A stretch of 59,746 nucleotides of DNA from Chitinophagaceae bacterium (GCA_947469485.1 CANIPU010000018.1:1-59746); one strand, 5' to 3'; numbered from the stretch's first letter, positions 6,527 to 15,552 are shown. Numbers and translations are program-made. The notes: generated by a model from the sequence alone, not told the origin.

Positions 6527-9500
6527 ATGACCCTATCCGATTACATAAATCTTATCAGCAAGCGATACGCTGCCGGAACTGCTACTGAACATACTTATCG
6601 CGGCGACTTACAAAATCTCATTCAGGATTTATGTGAGGGTGTGTTAGCCACCAACGAACCGCAGCGAATTGCATGTGGCGCTCCTGATTATGTATTGACC
6701 AGAAAAAATATTCCGGTTGGTTACATTGAAGCGAAGGATGTGAACGACAAATTAGATGCAGATAAAAGCCACGACGAACAATTCACGCGCTACAAAAAAT
6801 CGTTAGACAATTTAGTGTTTACCGATTACCTCGATTTTCATTTTTATAAAAACGGCGAAAGTGTAACAGCCATTCGCATTGCAAAAACCGAAGGCAAAAA
6901 AATTATTCCGCTCACCGAAAACTTTAATGCTTTCACTTCGCTCATAAAAGATTTCTGTTTTTATCAAGGGCAAACCATAAAATCATCTCAAAAACTTTCG
7001 GAGATGATGGCGGGCAAGGCGCGCATGTTGGCGAATGTGATTGAGCGCGCACTCACAAGCGACGAAGAAAATGCGGCTGACTCTTCACTGAAAGAGCAGA
7101 TGAAAGCATTCAAGGATATATTGATTCATGATATAACGGCAAAAGAATTTTCCGACATCTATGCGCAAACCGTTGCTTACGGCATGTTCGCTGCGCGACT
7201 GCACGATGCATCGCTCGATGGTTTCACACGGCAGGAAGCAGCGGAGCTGATTCCGAAATCGAATCCGTTTTTGCGCAAGCTGTTTGGCTATATAGCCGGA
7301 CCTGATATTGACGACCGCATAGTTTGGATTGTAGATGCGCTTGCCGATATTTTTCGGGCGGCTGATGTAAAAGCCATTTTAAAAAATTTTGGAAAGAGCA
7401 CGCAACAGCAAGACCCCATCATTCATTTTTACGAAAATTTTCTGGCAGAGTACGACCCTAAGCTGCGCAAGGCGCGCGGGGTGTGGTACACACCCGAACC
7501 TGTGGTGAATTTTATTGTGCGCGCCGTAGATGATATTTTAAAAACTGAATTCAATTTGCCCGATGGGTTGGCTGACCGCAGTAAAACCAAGGTGAAAATA
7601 AAAGCTGTTACCAAAGCAACTTCTGATATGCGATCAAAAGTGAAGGACACTTTTGTGGAGCAGGAAGTACACAAGGTGCAGATACTCGACCCTGCCACCG
7701 GCACCGGAACTTTTTTAGCGGAAGTAATAAAACAGATTTACAAAAAATTTGAAGACCAGAAAGGTGTGTGGAGCAATTATGTGGAAGAACACCTGGTGCC
7801 GCGGCTCAATGGTTTTGAATTGCTGATGGCGAGTTATGCCATGGCGCACCTGAAACTCGATTTGCTGCTGACCGAAACCGGATACAAACCAAAAAAGCAA
7901 AACCGACTGCGTGTTTACCTCACCAATAGTTTGGAAGAACATCACCCCGACACCGGAACCTTGTTTGCAAACTGGTTAAGCACCGAAGCAAACGAAGCAA
8001 ATTATATTAAGCGCGATACTCCTGTTATGGTGGTAATGGGTAATCCGCCATATAGTATTAGCAGCAGTAATAAAAGTGTATGGATTGAAAAATTGATGGT
8101 TGATTATAAAAAAGATTTGAATGAAAAAAATATTCAACCGCTTTCAGACGATTATTTAAAATTCATTCGCTATGGTCAACACTTCATTGAAAAGAATGGT
8201 GAAGGAATTTTAGCTTACATATCAAATAACAGTTTCATTGATGGAATAATACACCGTCAAGTTCGTAAGAACTTACTCGAAACTTTCGATAAGATTTATA
8301 TTCTGGATTTACATGGAAACAGTAAGAAAAAAGAAATAGCTCCTGATGGTTCTAGTGATCAAAATGTATTTGATATTATGCAAGGAGTTAGCATCAATAT
8401 TTTTGTAAAAACTGGATTGAAAAAAGAAAAAGAATTTGGAGAAATAAATCACTTTGAATTGTGGGGAAAAAGAGAAATTAAATATGAATCATTATTAAAA
8501 CAAAGCCTTAAAAGAATTGCTTGGAATAAACTGAAAGCTAAAAGACCAAACTTCTATTTTGTAACTAAAGATTTTAGTGGTGAAAGAAAATTTGAACTCG
8601 GATTTAAAATAAATGAATTGTTTATTATTTCAGGACCAGGTGTTGAGACTGGGTTAGATTCTTTATTTGTTTCGGATGATAAAATTGATTTGCAAGAAAG
8701 ATTTAAAAAACTAATTTCAAAAGACAATTATGAATTTAAGTTGATGCAAATTGAGAATAAAAAATCATTTCAAATAAAAGATAAACTATTAAAGGAAGAT
8801 TTGAGCAATCCCAAAATTGATATTTATAAATACCATTATAAAGCATTTGATTTTAAGTTCATAAAGTATCTTAAAAATAGTTTGAGAAGAGCAGACTATA
8901 CAGTGTTCAGTCACATTTTAAAAAGTGAAAATTTGTACTTGAATTTAATGAGGGCAGCCGTTGACACAGAAAATTTTCAGAGCATCTTAATTTCAAATTC
9001 AATTATTGATAAAAATCTTTTCAGTTTTCAAACATATGCTTATCCCCTCTACCTCTACCCCGAAAACAAATCACAAAAAACACTTTACGAAACACAAGAG
9101 CGCACACCCAACCTCAATAAAGAAATAGTAGAAAAAATTGCAGCAACATTGGGTTTAACTTTTACAGCAGAAAAAGAAAACAAGAAAAACACTTTTGCAC
9201 CCATTGATATTTTAGATTACATCTATGCAGTCTTACACTCACCAACTTATCGCGACAAGTACAAAGAGTTTTTGAAAATAGATTTTCCGCGGGTGCCTTA
9301 TCCGAAAGATGAATTAACTTTTCGGTTATTGGTAAAACTCGGCGGCGAGTTGCGGCAAATACATTTACTAGAAAGTGTAACAGTTAATAAACCCATCACC
9401 AGTTTTCCGGTGGATGGCAGCAACGAAGTAGTGAAACTGAAGTACGAAAACAAAAAAGTATTCATCAATGACGAACAGTATTTTGATAAAGTGCCGCAAG

Positions 9501-9670
9501 TGGCGTGGGAGTTTTACATAGGCGGATACCTACCCGCCCAAAAATGGCTGAAGGACAGAAAGGGCAGAGCCCTTTCTTATGATGATATTATTCATTACCA
9601 AAAAATAATTGTCGCGCTAACCGAAACTGATAGGTTGATGAAAGAGATTGATAAAATAAAAGTGGAGTAA
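6527..9670 (+). CDS. Single-chain restriction-modification enzyme (PD-(D/E)xK nuclease + N6-adenine methyltransferase, type ISP-like C-terminus)
   Basis: A 1047-aa defence enzyme that both methylates adenine and cuts DNA. The N-terminal nuclease domain shows GAPD (D54) and YIEAK (E68, K70). The methyltransferase follows: GVWYTPEPVVNFI near 318, SAM-binding DPATGTGTF at 388-396, catalytic NPPY at 506-509. Residues about 510-840 are the probable target-recognition region. The C-terminal domain contains YIGGYLPAQKWLKDRKGR, typical of type ISP enzymes. True type ISP proteins are about 1,600 aa with a helicase; no helicase motifs exist here, so it is closer to a type IIG layout. The target-recognition region is much more AT-rich than both flanks. 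The ATG at 6527 is preferred because an upstream in-frame start lies before a terminator hairpin. Confidence 0.88.
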   Translation: MTLSDYINLISKRYAAGTATEHTYRGDLQNLIQDLCEGVLATNEPQRIACGAPDYVLTRKNIPVGYIEAKDVNDKLDADKSHDEQFTRYKKSLDNLVFTDYLDFHFYKNGESVTAIRIAKTEGKKIIPLTENFNAFTSLIKDFCFYQGQTIKSSQKLSEMMAGKARMLANVIERALTSDEENAADSSLKEQMKAFKDILIHDITAKEFSDIYAQTVAYGMFAARLHDASLDGFTRQEAAELIPKSNPFLRKLFGYIAGPDIDDRIVWIVDALADIFRAADVKAILKNFGKSTQQQDPIIHFYENFLAEYDPKLRKARGVWYTPEPVVNFIVRAVDDILKTEFNLPDGLADRSKTKVKIKAVTKATSDMRSKVKDTFVEQEVHKVQILDPATGTGTFLAEVIKQIYKKFEDQKGVWSNYVEEHLVPRLNGFELLMASYAMAHLKLDLLLTETGYKPKKQNRLRVYLTNSLEEHHPDTGTLFANWLSTEANEANYIKRDTPVMVVMGNPPYSISSSNKSVWIEKLMVDYKKDLNEKNIQPLSDDYLKFIRYGQHFIEKNGEGILAYISNNSFIDGIIHRQVRKNLLETFDKIYILDLHGNSKKKEIAPDGSSDQNVFDIMQGVSINIFVKTGLKKEKEFGEINHFELWGKREIKYESLLKQSLKRIAWNKLKAKRPNFYFVTKDFSGERKFELGFKINELFIISGPGVETGLDSLFVSDDKIDLQERFKKLISKDNYEFKLMQIENKKSFQIKDKLLKEDLSNPKIDIYKYHYKAFDFKFIKYLKNSLRRADYTVFSHILKSENLYLNLMRAAVDTENFQSILISNSIIDKNLFSFQTYAYPLYLYPENKSQKTLYETQERTPNLNKEIVEKIAATLGLTFTAEKENKKNTFAPIDILDYIYAVLHSPTYRDKYKEFLKIDFPRVPYPKDELTFRLLVKLGGELRQIHLLESVTVNKPITSFPVDGSNEVVKLKYENKKVFINDEQYFDKVPQVAWEFYIGGYLPAQKWLKDRKGRALSYDDIIHYQKIIVALTETDRLMKEIDKIKVE

Positions 9671-9753
9671 AAAAATACGGGGAAGCCGAAAACCGAATAG
9701 AGTAAGCAAACAAAAAGTGCGGAGTCAGCACGATAATCACTGACAACAATAAA

Positions 9754-10026
9754 ATGCCTAAGTATGTAATTGAAAGAGAAATTCCCGGAGCAGGAAAATT
9801 TACTGCCGAACAATTAAAAGGTATTTCACAAACTTCGTGTAATGTATTAGACAAAATGGGTCCGCACATTCAATGGCTTCACAGCTATGTAACGACCGAT
9901 AAAATCTATTGTGTTTACATTGCCCCCAATGAAGAGATGGTTCGTGAACATGCAAAGCAAGGAGGTTTTCCTGCAAATTCAGTAAGCAAGGTTTCAACAA
10001 TTATTGACCCAACTACTGCCGAGTAA
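9754..10026 (+). CDS. DUF4242 family protein (nickel-binding SCO4226-like)
   Basis: A 90-aa cytoplasmic protein that is almost wholly one DUF4242 domain: YVIEREIPGAGKFTAEQLK at the start, IQWLHSYVTTDKIYCVYIAP in the middle, and REHAKQGGFPANSVSKV near the end. This family has a ferredoxin-like fold, and one Streptomyces member binds nickel; the role here is unknown. It lies 83 bp after the restriction-modification gene on the same strand and is followed by a strong hairpin, so it could share that transcript. Confidence 0.85.
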   Translation: MPKYVIEREIPGAGKFTAEQLKGISQTSCNVLDKMGPHIQWLHSYVTTDKIYCVYIAPNEEMVREHAKQGGFPANSVSKVSTIIDPTTAE

Positions 10027-10063
10027 TTTCTTCCGTTCCGGCAGCTTCACTCCTCTGTACCAG

Positions 10064-10196
10064 CAGGGTCTTCCTGCAAGAAGACCCTGCGCATTAAGTC
10101 CCATCCGAGTCCGTTGTTCTCGATTTGCAATTGAGAACTATTAAGTAAGCCGGTTTAAAACCGGAACATTTAGCTGAGCTCGATTGCAAATCGAGC
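10064..10196. repeat. Cluster of four palindromes (terminator plus REP-like elements)
   Basis: Four inverted repeats in 133 bp. CAGGGTCTTC/GAAGACCCTG (10064-10073/10080-10089) could terminate the DUF4242 gene, though no T-run follows. GTTCTCGATT/AATTGAGAAC (10116-10125/10129-10138) has one mismatch. CCGGTTT/AAACCGG lies at 10150-10156/10158-10164. GCTCGATT/AATCGAGC lies at 10178-10185/10189-10196. The second and fourth share the core CTCGATT...GCAA...GAG, so they look like copies of one element, in the manner of REP/BIME sequences. Confidence 0.6.
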
Positions 10197-10284
10197 ACAA
10201 CTCAGAAGATTTAGATTGGCTGAATAGTAAGGGGGAAATAGATATGTATTTTGTGGAAAACTAAAAAACAAGAATAAGTTTTAA

Positions 10285-11763
10285 TTATTTCTTGCGTTTT
10301 ATTGCTAAAAAATAAACAGGTGCACCTAGTGCAACAATTAATAATCCACTCCCTGTGTTAAATGTTTTGGTATAAAGCAATATCAGGCAAATACTAAGTG
10401 CTAACACAATATAAAGAATTGGCAATAAAGGATAGCCAATCACCTTATATGGTCGCTTAGCATTTGGCTCCTTTTTACGAAGAATAAAAATACCTGCAAT
10501 TGTTACAATGTAAAAAATCAATGAAGCAAAGGTGGTATAATCAAGAAGGTCACCATATGTGCCACTCAGGCAAAGAACACTTGCCCAGATTGCCTGCAAC
10601 CACATGGCATAAGCAGGTACACCGTTACTATTCAATTGTTCGGCTTGTTTAAAAAACAAACCATCCTTTGCCATTGCATAATAAACTCGCCCACCTGCTA
10701 AAATAATACCGTTGTTGCAACCAAAAGTACTTACCATAATGAGAGCTGCCATTATATATACAGCAATATTTCCAAAAATCAATGAAGCTGCTGCGGTACC
10801 AACTCTATCAGTTCCTGCTCCGGCAAATTGAATTCCCTGCCCTATTATATCTGTTGCATTTGCACTACCCTTCAATGGAAGCAGCGACAGATATGACACA
10901 TTCGCTAACAAATACAAAACAGTAACAATACCAGTTCCCATTATTAAACTACGGGGAATATTTTTTTGTGGTTCACGAACTTCGCCAGCAATGAAAGTTA
11001 TATTATTCCATGCATCACTTGAAAATAATGAGCCGATAATTGCTGTTCCTAAAGCTAATATCAATGCAACTCCGGAAATATTCTCAACAATCCAGCTGCC
11101 ATCATTAGCTTTTGTAGTTGATTGAGCATTCCAAATGTCAGTGAAATTATTGAATAATGTTTCGTGTTGCAATCCAATAACAATTCCTAAAATAATAAGC
11201 AAGGCAAGAGCTAGTAGTTTGGCAGAAGTGAAAATGGTTTGAATCATTTTGCCATTTTGAATTCCTTTTGAATTAATGAAAGTAAGAAAAACAATCAGCG
11301 CTATAGCAAACAACTGACTCGCCGCGATTTTTACCGGCCCAATCACAAACAAAATATTATTAGGACTTAGCGAAGGAAAAAACACAGCACTGTATTTTGC
11401 AAATGCAACTGCTACTGCAGCAATCACTCCGGTTTGAATGACAGTAAAAACGGTCCAGCCGTAAAGGAAAGAGATAAATTTTCCCCAAGCCCTTTCAATG
11501 TACACAAACTGACCTCCGGCTTTAGGCATCATACCAGCAAGTTCACCATAGCACAGTGCGGCCATCATTGTAATTGCGCCACTCAAAATCCATAAAAACA
11601 GCAGCCAACCAGCAGAGCCAACCACGCGGCTCATATCGGCACTAACAATAAAAATACCAGAGCCAATCATAGATCCGGCAACCATCATAGTTGCATCATA
11701 TAAGCCTAACGATCGTTTCATTTCATTCTTGCTTTCATCTAAATTTGAATCCATATTACTCAT
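10285..11763 (-). CDS. Amino acid permease, APC superfamily (LAT-like)
   Basis: A 492-aa inner-membrane transporter with about 12 hydrophobic spans. The N-terminal signature is LYDATMMVAGSMIGSGIFIV, where the GSGIF motif in TM1 forms the substrate site of APC carriers; AGGQFVYIERAWGKFISF follows after TM2. TM6 contains FSSDAWNNITFIAGEVREP, as in LAT-type amino-acid transporters. The substrate is unknown. It lies 117 bp downstream of a second permease on the same strand, so the two may be co-transcribed. Starting at the methionine three codons later is equally possible. Confidence 0.88.
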   Translation of the reverse strand: MSNMDSNLDESKNEMKRSLGLYDATMMVAGSMIGSGIFIVSADMSRVVGSAGWLLFLWILSGAITMMAALCYGELAGMMPKAGGQFVYIERAWGKFISFLYGWTVFTVIQTGVIAAVAVAFAKYSAVFFPSLSPNNILFVIGPVKIAASQLFAIALIVFLTFINSKGIQNGKMIQTIFTSAKLLALALLIILGIVIGLQHETLFNNFTDIWNAQSTTKANDGSWIVENISGVALILALGTAIIGSLFSSDAWNNITFIAGEVREPQKNIPRSLIMGTGIVTVLYLLANVSYLSLLPLKGSANATDIIGQGIQFAGAGTDRVGTAAASLIFGNIAVYIMAALIMVSTFGCNNGIILAGGRVYYAMAKDGLFFKQAEQLNSNGVPAYAMWLQAIWASVLCLSGTYGDLLDYTTFASLIFYIVTIAGIFILRKKEPNAKRPYKVIGYPLLPILYIVLALSICLILLYTKTFNTGSGLLIVALGAPVYFLAIKRKK

Positions 11764-11880
11764 AGTTGTTATCTTAAATGTATTATGACATTAATGAAAA
11801 AATGAAAAGTAATAAATAAAAAAATCAGTGATAACAACAACAGAATTAATTAATGAACTCTAAAGTTTTGTTAATAAAAC

Positions 11881-13362
11881 TTATTTATTTCCCTTATTTA
11901 ACAAACTGTTTTTTTGGCTGTAAGTAAAGTAAATAACCAAACCAATTGCCAACCATACACCTAATCTTAGCCAGTTAGTCCATCCTAAACCATAAATCAT
12001 AGCTCCACAAACTAAAATCCCCAAAATTGGTACTAGAGGTACAAGCGGAGTTCTAAATTCTCGTTTTATATCCGGGTGCTTTACTCGCATTATCCAAACA
12101 CCAAGGCATACTAACATAAAAGCAAACAAAGTTCCAATACTCGTCATATCTCCAACAATATCCCCAGGAACAAAGGCCGCGAAGAACCCAACGAAACCAA
12201 AAAAGAGCCAATTACTTTTATGAGGAGTTTTAAATTTTGGATGAACGGCTGAAAATATTTTAGGCACTAATCCATCGCGGCTCATTGAATAAAATACTCT
12301 TGATTGGCCCATTAACATTACGAGTATTACCGATGAGAATCCTGCGAGAATTGCAACTGTTACCAATTTAGCTAACCATCCATATCCTGTCATATATGTG
12401 TCGATTGCAAAAGAAACAGAAGCTTCCTTGCCAGTTGTTCTAAAATCATCAATAGAAGCTATACCTGTTAATACATAAGCGAATAATATATATAGCACCG
12501 TACAAATTGCCAACGATCCCAAAATACCAATTGGCATATCTCGCTTTGGATTTTTTGCTTCTTGAGCTGCAGTAGAAACAGCATCAAAACCAATAAAAGC
12601 AAAGAAAACTACACCTGCTGCTCCTAAAATTCCTAAAATGCCACCATAATTGTGGTCTACACCAGCATTGTCGGTATATATAGTAGGTTCAGGTATAAAT
12701 GGTGTGTGATTTACCGGATTAATAAAACTCCACCCTAATCCAATTACTAAGAGTACAATAGCAACTTTAGTAATTACTATTAATCCATTAACAAAAGCTG
12801 ACTCCTTCATTCCACGGATTAACAAAAGTGTTAGAACCAAAATAATAAACAAAGCAGGAATATTCATAATACCATGCACTCCAGAAAGCGAAGTTTCAAA
12901 TGGAGAATGATACCATTCATAAGGGATTGAAACTCCGAAAAATTGATCTAGAAATTTATTAAGATACTCACTCCAGGCAATACCAACTGTTGCCGCACCA
13001 ACAGCATATTCCAAAACTAGATCCCAGCCAATTATCCAGGCTATAAATTCACCCATTGTTGCATAAGAATAAGTGTATGCACTTCCAGCTATTGGAATCA
13101 TACTGGCAAATTCGGCATAACATAAACCTGCAAATGCACAGCCTAAACCTGCAACCATAAAACCATAGGTAACTGATGGACCTGCATTATTTGCAGCAGC
13201 AGCAGCTGTTCTAACAAAAAGCCCTGCGCCAATAATTGCTCCAATTCCAAGTGCAACAAGAGCCCATGCGCTAAGACTCCTTTTTAAAGAATGTTCATGA
13301 TCTTCAGTCGATTCTTGCATAAGAGCCGAAAGAGGTTTTGTTATCCATAATTTGTAAGCCAT
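11881..13362 (-). CDS. Amino acid permease, APC superfamily (cationic amino acid transporter-like)
   Basis: A 493-aa membrane protein with about 12-13 hydrophobic spans. The signature LGIGAIIGAGLFVRT lies in TM1, YAEFASMIPIAGSAYTYSYA around TM3, and FFAFIGFDAVSTAAQEAKNP in TM6, all typical of the CAT/YfnA branch. It moves amino acids across the inner membrane, most likely with cations or protons; the exact substrate cannot be read from sequence. It is the upstream member of a two-permease unit but is only distantly related to the second, so this is not a recent duplication. Confidence 0.88.
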   Translation of the reverse strand: MAYKLWITKPLSALMQESTEDHEHSLKRSLSAWALVALGIGAIIGAGLFVRTAAAAANNAGPSVTYGFMVAGLGCAFAGLCYAEFASMIPIAGSAYTYSYATMGEFIAWIIGWDLVLEYAVGAATVGIAWSEYLNKFLDQFFGVSIPYEWYHSPFETSLSGVHGIMNIPALFIILVLTLLLIRGMKESAFVNGLIVITKVAIVLLVIGLGWSFINPVNHTPFIPEPTIYTDNAGVDHNYGGILGILGAAGVVFFAFIGFDAVSTAAQEAKNPKRDMPIGILGSLAICTVLYILFAYVLTGIASIDDFRTTGKEASVSFAIDTYMTGYGWLAKLVTVAILAGFSSVILVMLMGQSRVFYSMSRDGLVPKIFSAVHPKFKTPHKSNWLFFGFVGFFAAFVPGDIVGDMTSIGTLFAFMLVCLGVWIMRVKHPDIKREFRTPLVPLVPILGILVCGAMIYGLGWTNWLRLGVWLAIGLVIYFTYSQKNSLLNKGNK

Positions 13363-13673
13363 GAAATTGTATTTTAGTTTTTAGGGATGAATCAATTACT
13401 TAAGTTGATTGATAGAAAAAATATTCATCAATCGGTTTGAAAGATAAATGAATTATTGAATTGTCAAATTTTAATGAATCCCCAATTATTAAAATAATTG
13501 CCAAAAGCAAAAAAGGAGATTTAATTATTCCATTTCTGAATTAATATAATTTATGCTTAAAGTTTAATTCAAACTGACGAATTAATCAATTCGTCGATGA
13601 AAACCGATCACTGAAAGGAATTCTGTTATCAATTTCTGAATGACCCATTACTTTTGGCTCATACTAAAAAGAA
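13363..13673. other. Divergent intergenic region, 311 bp
   Basis: Separates the permease pair from a forward-strand group of small unknown proteins. It holds a small hairpin, GATTGAT/ATCAATC (13407-13413/13427-13433), and a -7-like box near its right end. No reading frame is convincing. Confidence 0.4.
13649..13656 (+). promoter_or_regulatory. Possible -7 box (TACTTTTG) of the small-protein cluster
   Basis: TAnnTTTG match 18 bp before the ATG at 13674, a spacing that suits a short leader. No -33 element was identified. Confidence 0.4.
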
Positions 13674-14033
13674 ATGAAACAAATTGTTGTGATTTTACTT
13701 CTTCTTGCCTTTAAACAAAGTACAGCACAGTCCTATATTGAACACCAATCTACAAACCAATTATCTTCAATCAAAAAATTAAGCAGCTACAGTCAAGCAT
13801 TAAACAATGAATATCCAACACCGATTAATTCAAATAAAAATAGTAAAATCAACTCCACAATAAATCTTTTAGGAATAAAGCGAAATGATAATTTCAACTT
13901 ATTAAAAATACAATCAATGAGTTTCACATGGGCTGAAATGAAATTTTATTTTCAGCTTGATTTATTCTCAACTGTTGGAGGAATGATGCAGGAGTTAAAT
14001 CTTATTCAAATACAAAATCAATTCAGCAAATGA
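13674..14033 (+). CDS. Small exported protein of unknown function
   Basis: A 119-aa protein with a clear signal peptide: MKQIVVILLLLAFKQSTAQS, cleavage expected after TAQ or at TA/Q. The mature part is polar and rich in Ser, Asn and Lys up to about residue 80, then has a more hydrophobic stretch (MKFYFQLDLFSTVGGMMQEL). No family is recognised. It is the first of three small genes on this strand; its stop overlaps the next start as ATGA, so translation is coupled. Confidence 0.65.
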   Translation: MKQIVVILLLLAFKQSTAQSYIEHQSTNQLSSIKKLSSYSQALNNEYPTPINSNKNSKINSTINLLGIKRNDNFNLLKIQSMSFTWAEMKFYFQLDLFSTVGGMMQELNLIQIQNQFSK

Positions 14034-14203
14034 TACAATCACTATTAATTAAACTTACTGTCATAATACTTTTATCATTTATAGTTCATGACATAAATAT
14101 TGTTTCTGTTGGTTACGAAAACATAAAAACATTAAAAGCAGCAACTAATAGTTTAACAATACAGATTCAAAATTTTTTTAATTCAATATCATTCACAAAA
14201 TAA
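14030..14203 (+). CDS. 57-aa single-span membrane protein, coupled to the gene before it
   Basis: Starts at ATG 14030, overlapping the preceding stop as ATGA, and ends with TAA at 14201-14203. The product begins MIQSLLIKLTVIILLSFIVH and then becomes polar (ENIKTLKAATNSLTIQIQNFF). One hydrophobic segment at about residues 5-26 would act as membrane anchor or signal. The overlap, the position inside a run of small exported proteins, and a next gene only nine bases downstream support it as a real gene. Function unknown. Confidence 0.55.
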   Translation: MIQSLLIKLTVIILLSFIVHDINIVSVGYENIKTLKAATNSLTIQIQNFFNSISFTK

Positions 14204-14212
14204 TTAAAATCG

Positions 14213-14620
14213 ATGAAAAAGAATTTAACCCTACAATCTTTCGTTTTTGCAGTATTGCTTTTTGTTACAGCATCTTCAGATGCTCAATCACTTTATTTTT
14301 GTGAAGCAGTTGATAAAGACGGCTATGCAATTAATGAAAGTAACACATTTGTTATTGGAAAAAACGGAGGGTATTTTGATTTACTGGTTCGGTTACCTTA
14401 TGAATTAAAAAGTTATTATGTTAATTATGATATATATGAAGTAAGAGCTGATGGATCTGAACAATTCAGTACAACTGTTCGCCAGGATGCACAACCAGAA
14501 TGGGAATTCTTCTGGAAAGAAATGACTTTTTATGATGAAGGAACATATAAAATATATGTTTATGATGATAACGACTATTTGCTCACATCATCTTCAGTAA
14601 AAGTGAAAAAGCAATATTGA
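14213..14620 (+). CDS. Small exported beta-rich protein of unknown function
   Basis: A 135-aa protein with a signal peptide (about residues 1-25, ending SSDAQS). The mature part looks like a single beta sandwich: alternating hydrophobic and aromatic residues in YFDLLVRLPYELKSYYVNYD and MTFYDEGTYKIYVYDDNDYL, ending in a basic tail KVKKQY. It closes the three-gene group and is followed by a strong terminator. I recognise no family; a periplasmic or surface role is inferred only from export. Confidence 0.65.
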   Translation: MKKNLTLQSFVFAVLLFVTASSDAQSLYFCEAVDKDGYAINESNTFVIGKNGGYFDLLVRLPYELKSYYVNYDIYEVRADGSEQFSTTVRQDAQPEWEFFWKEMTFYDEGTYKIYVYDDNDYLLTSSSVKVKKQY

Positions 14621-14637
14621 TATTCTGATATTAAATA

Positions 14638-14674
14638 AAAATGCCGTTTTCAGTTTTGGAAGCGGCATTTTTAT
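14638..14674 (+). terminator. Intrinsic terminator of the small-protein cluster
   Basis: AAATGCCGTTT (14638-14648) pairs with AAGCGGCATTT (14660-14670) over 11 positions including one G-U, followed by a T-rich tail. Confidence 0.8.
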
Positions 14675-14752
14675 TTTAGGGTTTTAGATCCATTTTTTAA
14701 AGCACATGGTTATCATTGCACCCTTTACAAAATCTGTTTTTTGGTAATGACC

Positions 14753-15211
14753 ATGAAAAAAATCACAATTCTGTTTTCAGTTTTAATTCTTGCAAGTTGT
14801 TCTAAAAATGAAAATTGCGATGAAGTTAAAACCGCCGCACCTGTTTCTGAGGTTAATAATCTCAGAGATTATTTAAATACTAACGGGATAACAACAACAG
14901 AAGATTCAAGAGGTTTTTTTTACACAATTAATTCTCCAGGTACAGGAGATAAGCCAACTACTTGTTCGTCCGTTACTGTAAATTATATTGGTAAATTATT
15001 AGATGGAACTACTTTTGATTCAGGAAACAATTCCTCATTTTTCTTATCCGGATTAATAACAGGTTGGCAGGAAGGAATACCTTTAATTGCCCCGGGAGGA
15101 AAAATTACATTGTACTTACCTCCTACTCTTGCCTATGGTTCTAGTGGGGTTGGAAGTATACCGGCAAATTCAAATCTGATATTTGAAATAGACCTTGTAA
15201 AGGTTAATTAA
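14753..15211 (+). CDS. FKBP-type peptidyl-prolyl isomerase lipoprotein
   Basis: A 152-aa protein from the ATG at 14753 (an ATG six bases earlier and a TTG at 14741 are also in frame). The signal sequence ends in the lipobox LILASC, cysteine 16, so it is a lipoprotein. The FKBP domain fills the rest: VTVNYIGKLLDGTTFDSG, then GWQEGIPLIAPGGKITLYLP, LAYGS and ANSNLIFEIDLVKV. It should catalyse proline isomerisation and help fold proteins outside the cytoplasm. It stands alone; its stop overlaps the convergent gene's stop by four bases. Confidence 0.9.
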   Translation: MKKITILFSVLILASCSKNENCDEVKTAAPVSEVNNLRDYLNTNGITTTEDSRGFFYTINSPGTGDKPTTCSSVTVNYIGKLLDGTTFDSGNNSSFFLSGLITGWQEGIPLIAPGGKITLYLPPTLAYGSSGVGSIPANSNLIFEIDLVKVN

Positions 15212-15552
15212 TTATTCTTTTTAAAAATCCCGGCTACTTTCTTAATTGCAAACACCTGTGCTATTCTAATTATGAATTTAGCAGCTTCATTACCGGCACT
15301 TTTATTTTCAGTTTTAAAAATTCTTGAAAATAAAATATCATTCAGCCATTCCATTGAATTAAAAACTTTTTGGTTGGTGCCTTCAGTAAAAGGAAGTGAA
15401 GGTTTTAATATCATTTCCGGATAATGATTTCTTAAATCGCGCCACTTGCTTTTCAATTGTTTTTCAGTACTATCAATGTGTACTTTCAATCTGTTTTGTT
15501 CCTGAATCAATGATTGATAATCGGTAACTGGAATTTTATCCATGGTGTTCAT
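15208..15552 (-). CDS. Hypothetical protein, third gene of the YtxH/holin-like envelope cluster
   Basis: A 114-aa basic protein. The first half is likely a coiled coil (SLIQEQNRLKVHIDSTEKQ, then LKSKWRDLRNHYPEM). The C-terminal end is amphipathic and basic (AKFIIRIAQVFAIKKVAGIF, then KKNN). There is no clear membrane span. It overlaps the holin-like gene before it by 17 bases (8 if the ATG at 15543 is used). The arrangement recalls the E. coli yqjD-yqjE-yqjK group, where the third protein is small and basic, but I cannot claim homology. Confidence 0.65.
   Translation of the reverse strand: MNTMDKIPVTDYQSLIQEQNRLKVHIDSTEKQLKSKWRDLRNHYPEMILKPSLPFTEGTNQKVFNSMEWLNDILFSRIFKTENKSAGNEAAKFIIRIAQVFAIKKVAGIFKKNN

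Noticed and set aside
6527-9670. A BREX, DISARM or full type I system
   Set aside because: No PglZ, BrxC, helicase, HsdS or HsdR-type gene lies nearby; the enzyme stands alone with nuclease and methyltransferase in one chain.
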